Assembly: GCA_003219465.1 (NCBI GenBank)
Contig: QHOX01000171.1
Coordinates: 1-34,322 of the forward strand
Direction: 5' to 3'
Source: Verrucomicrobiota bacterium
GTDB taxonomy: Bacteria > Verrucomicrobiota > Verrucomicrobiia > Chthoniobacterales > UBA10450
DNA: 34,322 bases
Position 1 is the stretch's first letter. Each line of letters begins with the position of its first letter. The notes under the pieces were generated by a model. The model ran no database searches, had not been told where the DNA came from, and saw nothing but the letters and a program-made list of their open reading frames with translations. Shown in pieces: positions 30,100 through 34,322 of the stretch. The position numbers and the translations under genes are program-made.

Positions 30100-32118
30100 A
30101 TGCCATCGCGGCGTTTTTCCGGGCTGCCGTTAATCGGCGTGCTCGCAATCATTTACGTCATCTCCGGCAAAATCGGTTTGAATCTGGCATCATTGCACGC
30201 GAGTGCATCACCGGTATGGCCGCCGGCCGGAATCGCGCTGGCTGCATTACTCTTGTTCGGTTTTCGAGTGTGGCCGGCGATCTTTGTCGGTGCGTTTTTG
30301 GTCAACCTCACGACCGCGGGAGACATCTTCACATCGGTTGCCATTGCGAGTGGCAACACCCTTGAGGCGATAGCAGGCGCATTGCTGGTTAATCGCTTCG
30401 CGGGCGGCAAAAATGTCTTTGATCGGCCACAAGGGGTTTTCAAATTCGCGGTCACAGCGGCGATCAGCACTATCATCAGCCCAGTGTTCGGCGTGACGAG
30501 TCTCGCGCTCGCTGGCTTCGCCGACTTGGCGAACTACGGCGCGATTTGGGTTACTTGGTGGCTTGGCGATGCAACGGGTGACCTTGTTTTTACTCCGCTG
30601 ATTTTTCTTTGGGGCATTCGGCCGAAGCTGTGTTGGAAAAAAGAGGAAGCCGTAGAGGTCGCCGTACTCCTTCTGTTGTTAGCGCTTCTGAGTGCCGTTG
30701 CGTTTGGCGGGTGGTTGGAGATTTCAGCCAAAAATTATCCGATCGCTTTCGTTTGTGGCCCGATTGTGATTTGGACGGCGTTCCGGTTCACTCAACGGGA
30801 AACTGCCACGGGTATTTTTATTCTGTCTGTGATAGCGGTTTGGGGAACAGTGCACGGGTTTGGGCCATTCGCCGGCCAAACCGAGAATCAGTCGCTTCTC
30901 ACAGTGCAAGCGTGGACAGCCGTATTGGCCATCACGGCGATGGCGCTTTCCGCCGGCATGGCTGAGCGACGGCGTATCGAGGAAGAGCTTCAACAGCAAA
31001 AAAGCATCGTCGAAGCGGCAAATCGCACCAAGGACCATTTTCTGGCAATGCTTTCACACGAACTGCGCACGCCACTGACTCCGGTAGTTTCCGAGTTGGA
31101 ATCGCTCCAAACAGAGCCCGCGCAAACTGAAGATACCAGAGCATCGCTGGCGATGATCCGTCGCAATATTGAATTGGAAACGCAGCTGATTGATGACCTG
31201 CTCGACTTTACCCGAATCGCCAGAGACAAAATGGAATTGCGTTTCGTTCCAATCGATGCGCATTTGGCGGTGTCGAATGTCGTCGAGATTTGCCGCTCCG
31301 AGGCGAAGTCCAAAAGACTTAATATACATCTCAATTTGCGAGCAAAGAGCTGCCATGTGAGCGCCGACGCCGCCAAATTTCAGCAGATCATTTGGAATCT
31401 GCTTAAGAATGCGATCAAATTCACCCCTGAAGGCGGGGAAATCGTGATCTCGTCTAGGAATCCGTCCGAAACAATCTTGATTGTTAGTGTCCGCGATACC
31501 GGCATCGGCATGGAGCCGGAAGTCATGCAGCGCATTTTCGATCCATTCGAACAGGGCAATCGCTCGTTTGAGCATCGCTTTGGTGGGCTCGGTCTGGGTC
31601 TGGCCATTTCGAAATCTCTTGCGCAGGCCCACGGCGGCACGCTGACAGCACAAAGTGACGGACCCAATCGTGGCTCAACTTTTACGTTGTCGATGCAAGC
31701 TCTGCCACAAGGTGAAGCAGCTAGCGTCGCTTCAAAAACGGTCACTGACTCGGCACGACAAGGTCTGAAGATTCTGCTGGTCGACGATCATCAAGACACC
31801 TGTGCTGCGCTGGAAAAATTGCTGGCGCGTCGCGGACATCTGGTTGCGGTGACGCACGATGTCCGCTCGGCCATGGAAGCTGCCGTGCGCAACAAATTCG
31901 ATCTGCTCATCAGCGATATTGCCCTTCCAGACGGAACCGGAATGGATCTGATGATGCAGTTGCGCGCGATCGCAAATGTTCCGGGGATTGCGATCAGCGG
32001 CTTTGGCAATAACGGTGATATCGAACGAAGTTTGCAGGCCGGCTTCTCCGAGCATCTCATCAAACCCATCAAGCTCGACAACCTCCAGGCCGCTATCGAG
32101 CGGGCTATCGCGGGGTAG
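30100..32118 (+). CDS. MASE1-domain hybrid sensor histidine kinase
   Basis: From ATG 30100 the product is about 672 residues. The first 290 or so residues form a multi-pass MASE1 sensor ('GVLAIIYVISGKIGLNLASLHASASPVWPPAGIALAALLLFG', 'WVTWWLGDATGDLVFTPLIF'). A short coiled coil leads to the dimerisation domain with phospho-acceptor His320 in 'AMLSHELRTPLTPV'. The ATPase domain has 'NLLKNAIKFTPEGG', 'DTGIGMEPE', 'FGGLGLGLAISK'. A C-terminal receiver (about 550-672) has 'LLVDDHQDTC' and Asp606 in 'LLISDIALPDGTG' and Lys in 'LIKPI'. It would sense an unknown cue at the membrane and relay phosphate internally. No separate response regulator adjoins it. Confidence 0.93.
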   Translation: MPSRRFSGLPLIGVLAIIYVISGKIGLNLASLHASASPVWPPAGIALAALLLFGFRVWPAIFVGAFLVNLTTAGDIFTSVAIASGNTLEAIAGALLVNRFAGGKNVFDRPQGVFKFAVTAAISTIISPVFGVTSLALAGFADLANYGAIWVTWWLGDATGDLVFTPLIFLWGIRPKLCWKKEEAVEVAVLLLLLALLSAVAFGGWLEISAKNYPIAFVCGPIVIWTAFRFTQRETATGIFILSVIAVWGTVHGFGPFAGQTENQSLLTVQAWTAVLAITAMALSAGMAERRRIEEELQQQKSIVEAANRTKDHFLAMLSHELRTPLTPVVSELESLQTEPAQTEDTRASLAMIRRNIELETQLIDDLLDFTRIARDKMELRFVPIDAHLAVSNVVEICRSEAKSKRLNIHLNLRAKSCHVSADAAKFQQIIWNLLKNAIKFTPEGGEIVISSRNPSETILIVSVRDTGIGMEPEVMQRIFDPFEQGNRSFEHRFGGLGLGLAISKSLAQAHGGTLTAQSDGPNRGSTFTLSMQALPQGEAASVASKTVTDSARQGLKILLVDDHQDTCAALEKLLARRGHLVAVTHDVRSAMEAAVRNKFDLLISDIALPDGTGMDLMMQLRAIANVPGIAISGFGNNGDIERSLQAGFSEHLIKPIKLDNLQAAIERAIAG

Positions 32119-32143
32119 CGCGCGCATCTCGCAAACTTGCCCT

Positions 32144-33250
32144 ATGCGTGTCGTCGATCTAAGAATCGAGGACGTTGCGTTTGGCGGAAAAGGTGTCGCC
32201 AGGGCACAGGGCAAAGCCGTTTTTGTTCCTTACACCATTGAAGGGGAGTTGGTTTCCGCCGAAATCGTCCGGGAAAAGAAGCAGTTCGCCGAAGCAGAGC
32301 CGGTCGAAGTTAAGCAGAGTTCGCCGAATCGTGTCGCGCCGCAGTGCCCGTATTTCGGCCGATGCGGCGGCTGCGCGTATCAGCACATCGATTACCAACA
32401 TCAGCTTGCGATTAAATGGCGACAGGTGCGCGACGCGCTCCAGAGAATCGGCAAACTGAAGGATGTTCCCATGCTTCCGATTATCCCTTCGCCGAGGCAG
32501 TACGCGTATCGCAACCGCATCACCGTGCACGCGCAGGACGGCACGATCGGTTTTTTCCGGCGCGATTCGCATCAGTTGATTGATGTCCAGCGTTGCCCGA
32601 TTTCTCGTGACGAAGTCAATCGGGCGCTATCGGAGTTGCGCGAACAAAAACATGTGCGCGACGGGCATTACGCGCTCCGAACCACTTCCGAGCCGCGCGT
32701 GTTTTCGCAAGTAAACGACGAGGTCGCACAGGCGCTGCGGGACTTAATTATCGATCTCGTTCCGCCAAATCAGGACCTGTTAGTCGACGCCTATTGCGGC
32801 GCTGGATTTTTTGCAAAAGCGTTGCTCGACAAATTCGAGCGCGTGATCGGGATTGATTGGGACCGATTCGCAATCGCCGCGGCTAAGGAGAATGCGACCG
32901 AAAAAGAGACCTATATCGCCGGTGATGTTGAACACGAACTCACCGCAAACTTGACGGCTTTAAGCCGTCAAGTTTCCGAGCGCAAGGAGAGCGATCTGCG
33001 GGAGATGACGCTGGTTGTCGATCCTCCGGCGACCGGGCTGAGCGCAAACGTGCGAAAGGCGATTGTTGATCTTGCACCGACAACGCTCATTTACGTTTCA
33101 TGCGATCCGCCAACACTGGCACGCGATTTGAGAGATCTGGACGATCAATTCACCATCGATTCGGTCACACCGCTCGACATGTTTCCACAAACCGCCGAAA
33201 TCGAAGTCGTGGTTCATCTGCGGACGAAATCGCCTCCGGCGACTCGATAA
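32144..33250 (+). CDS. TrmA/RumA-type RNA m5U methyltransferase (23S rRNA-like)
   Basis: The ORF-track start at 31976 overlaps the kinase gene; ATG 32144 begins 'MRVVDLRIEDVAFGGKGVAR', a TRAM-domain opening, giving 368 residues. An Fe-S cluster motif 'QCPYFGRCGGCAYQH' (about 65-79) is followed by the methyltransferase: 'FSQVNDEVAQAL', 'LVDAYCGAGFFAKALL', 'DPPATGLS', and the catalytic Cys in 'LIYVSCDPPTLARDL', with Glu in 'TAEIEVVVHL'. It would methylate a uridine at C5, using SAM. The exact RNA target (rRNA or tRNA) is uncertain. A perfect 27-nt palindrome (32948-32974) sits in phase in the coding sequence at codons 269-277. Confidence 0.9.
   Translation: MRVVDLRIEDVAFGGKGVARAQGKAVFVPYTIEGELVSAEIVREKKQFAEAEPVEVKQSSPNRVAPQCPYFGRCGGCAYQHIDYQHQLAIKWRQVRDALQRIGKLKDVPMLPIIPSPRQYAYRNRITVHAQDGTIGFFRRDSHQLIDVQRCPISRDEVNRALSELREQKHVRDGHYALRTTSEPRVFSQVNDEVAQALRDLIIDLVPPNQDLLVDAYCGAGFFAKALLDKFERVIGIDWDRFAIAAAKENATEKETYIAGDVEHELTANLTALSRQVSERKESDLREMTLVVDPPATGLSANVRKAIVDLAPTTLIYVSCDPPTLARDLRDLDDQFTIDSVTPLDMFPQTAEIEVVVHLRTKSPPATR
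32948..32974. repeat. Perfect in-frame palindrome inside the RNA methyltransferase gene
   Basis: AACTTGACGGCTT-T-AAGCCGTCAAGTT has 13-bp perfect arms around one base. It is 27 nt long, starts exactly on a codon boundary (268 codons after the ATG), and encodes NLTALSRQV. Surrounding residues (about 265-285) are a charged, non-conserved stretch before the conserved 'LVVDPPATG'. Confidence 0.85.
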
Positions 33251-33257
33251 AGATGAA

Positions 33258-33277
33258 ACCGCTGCCGACTTAGCGGT
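33258..33277. terminator. Hairpin between convergent genes
   Basis: ACCGCT/AGCGGT pair around eight bases between the methyltransferase stop and the minus-strand membrane protein stop. On the minus strand 'ttcatcttt' follows, a weak T-rich tail. Termination is possible in either direction. Confidence 0.3.
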
Positions 33278-33677
33278 CTCTCGAAAATCTCTTCTTCACC
33301 AGATACACGATCATAATTCCACCGATCGGCAGACCGATCAGTGTTTTGGGATCGTGGCGCAGCCAGGCGTTTAGCGAATCGCCGATGAGATTCACGGCCA
33401 GGACACCGATCGCGAGACGGCGTCCCCATTCTGCGTTTCGGGCGAGCCCTATTGCTGCCAGACCGCATGCGGCGCCGACCAGAGTCATCAGCGCAATCGA
33501 CGCGCCGCTGCCCATTTCTTGAAATTGCGTCTGCGCTTCCGGTTTCAACCGCCAGATCGATTCCAGAAGACTTCCCGGAAACGCCAGAGCCAGCATCGTG
33601 ACCAAACAGACCGACGCACCGGCCGCGAAAAAAATTATCAGCAAGATCGTTCCGAGCGATCGACACTTCGGGTTCAC
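33270..33677 (-). CDS. Small polytopic membrane protein
   Basis: The 135-residue product has about four hydrophobic segments: 'LGTILLIIFFAAGASVCLVTMLALAF', 'SIALMTLVGAACGLAAIGLA', 'RRLAIGVLAVNLIGDSLNAWL' and 'IGLPIGGIMIVYLV'. A basic end (VKKRFSRDR) suggests a cytoplasmic C-terminus. Its start overlaps the stop of the upstream transporter-UspA gene by 4 nt, implying translational coupling. I do not recognise a named family. Confidence 0.7.
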   Translation of the reverse strand: MNPKCRSLGTILLIIFFAAGASVCLVTMLALAFPGSLLESIWRLKPEAQTQFQEMGSGASIALMTLVGAACGLAAIGLARNAEWGRRLAIGVLAVNLIGDSLNAWLRHDPKTLIGLPIGGIMIVYLVKKRFSRDR

Positions 33678-34322
33678 GCGTAAACGAGGAGATCAATTTC
33701 CTCCGGTAACGAGTTGGATACTTCGCGGATGACGTTGCCGCGAAGCAGATTCATCAGCGCGCTGCGTTGTGGCGCGCCGAGAATGACGCGCGATGCACCA
33801 AGGGTAGCAGCCACATCAACAATGGTCTCGGCAGCCGAGGGACTCACCGCATAGCAGAACAGCGGCGTGATGTTCTCGGCTTTCTGTTTCGCTTCGGCGA
33901 AAATTGCGCTGGCTTCTGGATCTTGCTGCCATTTGCGCCTGGCATCCTCTTCGGTCATGAACGGTTGTTCACGCACGAAGAGCAGGTAGAGACGCGAGCC
34001 GGCCGTGGTTGCTTCCCGCAACGCGAAATCGAGGGTACGCCCTGCGCTGCGAACCGCGCACAGGATTGCTTCGCCCCCTGAAGGAGCCAGCGCTTTGGAC
34101 GTTGGACGCGCGACATCGACACCTAATTGTCGTGGCGAGAGCGCGGGCGCAGCTTCTTTTTTCATTCTGCGTTCCTGCACGAGTCCCCGCAGAATTAATC
34201 CGATAAGCAGCACTGTAATGACGAAGTAGCGAGCATTTGGTTTATCTACGAGCAACGAAAGTTCGATCGCAGCCATAAGCAGGAACGTCACGAACATGAA
34301 CGCGCGTTCCCATGGTCTGATT
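33674..34322 (-). CDS. APC amino-acid transporter with C-terminal UspA domain (5' end cut by window edge)
   Basis: The frame stays open beyond Met at 34297 to the right edge ('IRPWERAFMFVTFLLMAAIEL'), so the true start lies outside. The visible part begins with the final transmembrane helices typical of an amino acid permease ('FVTFLLMAAIELSLLVDKPNARYFVITVLLIGLILRGLV'), then a charged linker, then a universal-stress-protein domain (about 75-207) with 'EAILCAVRSAGRTLDFALREA', 'LYLLFVREQPF', 'AAETIVDVAATLGASRVILGAPQRSALMNLLRGNVIREVSNSLP' containing the G..G(9)G(S/N) ATP-loop-like pattern. Such permease-Usp fusions are known. The transported amino acid cannot be inferred. Confidence 0.8.
   Translation of the reverse strand, partial: IRPWERAFMFVTFLLMAAIELSLLVDKPNARYFVITVLLIGLILRGLVQERRMKKEAAPALSPRQLGVDVARPTSKALAPSGGEAILCAVRSAGRTLDFALREATTAGSRLYLLFVREQPFMTEEDARRKWQQDPEASAIFAEAKQKAENITPLFCYAVSPSAAETIVDVAATLGASRVILGAPQRSALMNLLRGNVIREVSNSLPEEIDLLVYA

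Noticed and set aside
29955-30152. Small minus-strand ORF before the histidine kinase (a 48-residue version would begin at 30101)
   Set aside because: It overlaps the kinase start and has no recognisable motif. A real divergent small gene cannot be excluded, but evidence is too thin to list.

Overview
The window looks like a chromosomal segment from a soil or freshwater verrucomicrobium, probably near Chthoniobacterales. The grounds are indirect: a GreA-type factor with a very long N-terminal extension of the kind known in Chlamydiae, a SWIB-domain protein, a TIGR04073-type (exosortase-associated) protein, a CP4-like class II EPSP synthase, and intergenic spaces filled with hairpin-forming repetitive text. 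No rRNA, tRNA, CRISPR array, integrase or complete insertion sequence was seen. Most genes are ordinary housekeeping genes; the accessory-looking part is roughly 2.1-10.8 kb.

Layout. 1-2.05 kb: the end of a cupin gene cut by the left edge, a SnoaL/NTF2-like protein and a secreted SMP-30-like beta-propeller. 2.1-5.4 kb: a DUF262/GmrSD-type protein whose reading frame slips near its end into a TIGR02391 (Ymh-like) domain, then (all on the minus strand) an AP2-like small protein lying between two decayed copies of the 3' end of an isocitrate dehydrogenase gene, and a DUF2283 gene. 5.6-9.9 kb: the full-length isocitrate/isopropylmalate dehydrogenase-family gene, itself frameshifted, a lipoprotein with two cupredoxin-like repeats, and a single-chain aconitase/homoaconitase. 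10-13.4 kb: an HD-domain protein with an altered HD pair, an FmdB zinc ribbon, a periplasmic thioredoxin, SWIB, and a receiver-SpoIIE phosphatase. 13.4-17.4 kb: a proline-rich lipoprotein, then aroA-cmk-plsC and two small envelope proteins. 17.4-20.2 kb: one polypeptide joining a metallo-beta-lactamase exonuclease to an ATP-dependent DNA ligase. 20.2-26.4 kb: a secreted hypothetical, a STAS-(GAF-SpoIIE) signalling pair, grpE-dnaJ, an HMG-CoA-lyase-like enzyme and rsmE. 26.4-34.3 kb: long GreA, TerC, a TIGR04073 protein, a MASE1 hybrid histidine kinase, an RNA m5U methyltransferase carrying an in-frame perfect palindrome, a small membrane protein and the end of an APC transporter-UspA fusion cut by the right edge.

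How the parts may work together. STAS plus GAF-SpoIIE is a classic partner-switching output module, but no RsbW-type kinase is present nearby; a second SpoIIE phosphatase sits under a receiver domain about 8 kb away. The dehydrogenase and aconitase pair would perform successive TCA (or analogous 2-oxoacid elongation) steps if the dehydrogenase is functional. The exonuclease-ligase fusion is a DNA-repair tool known elsewhere as adjacent separate genes.

The points I consider most worth following up are the exonuclease-ligase fusion, the palindrome inserted exactly in codon phase in the RNA methyltransferase, the DUF262/TIGR02391 frameshift, the dehydrogenase gene with its decayed partial copies around an AP2-like gene, and the family of long imperfect hairpins in intergenic spaces. 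None of these has been checked against a database; all calls come from reading the sequence and from recall of family motifs.
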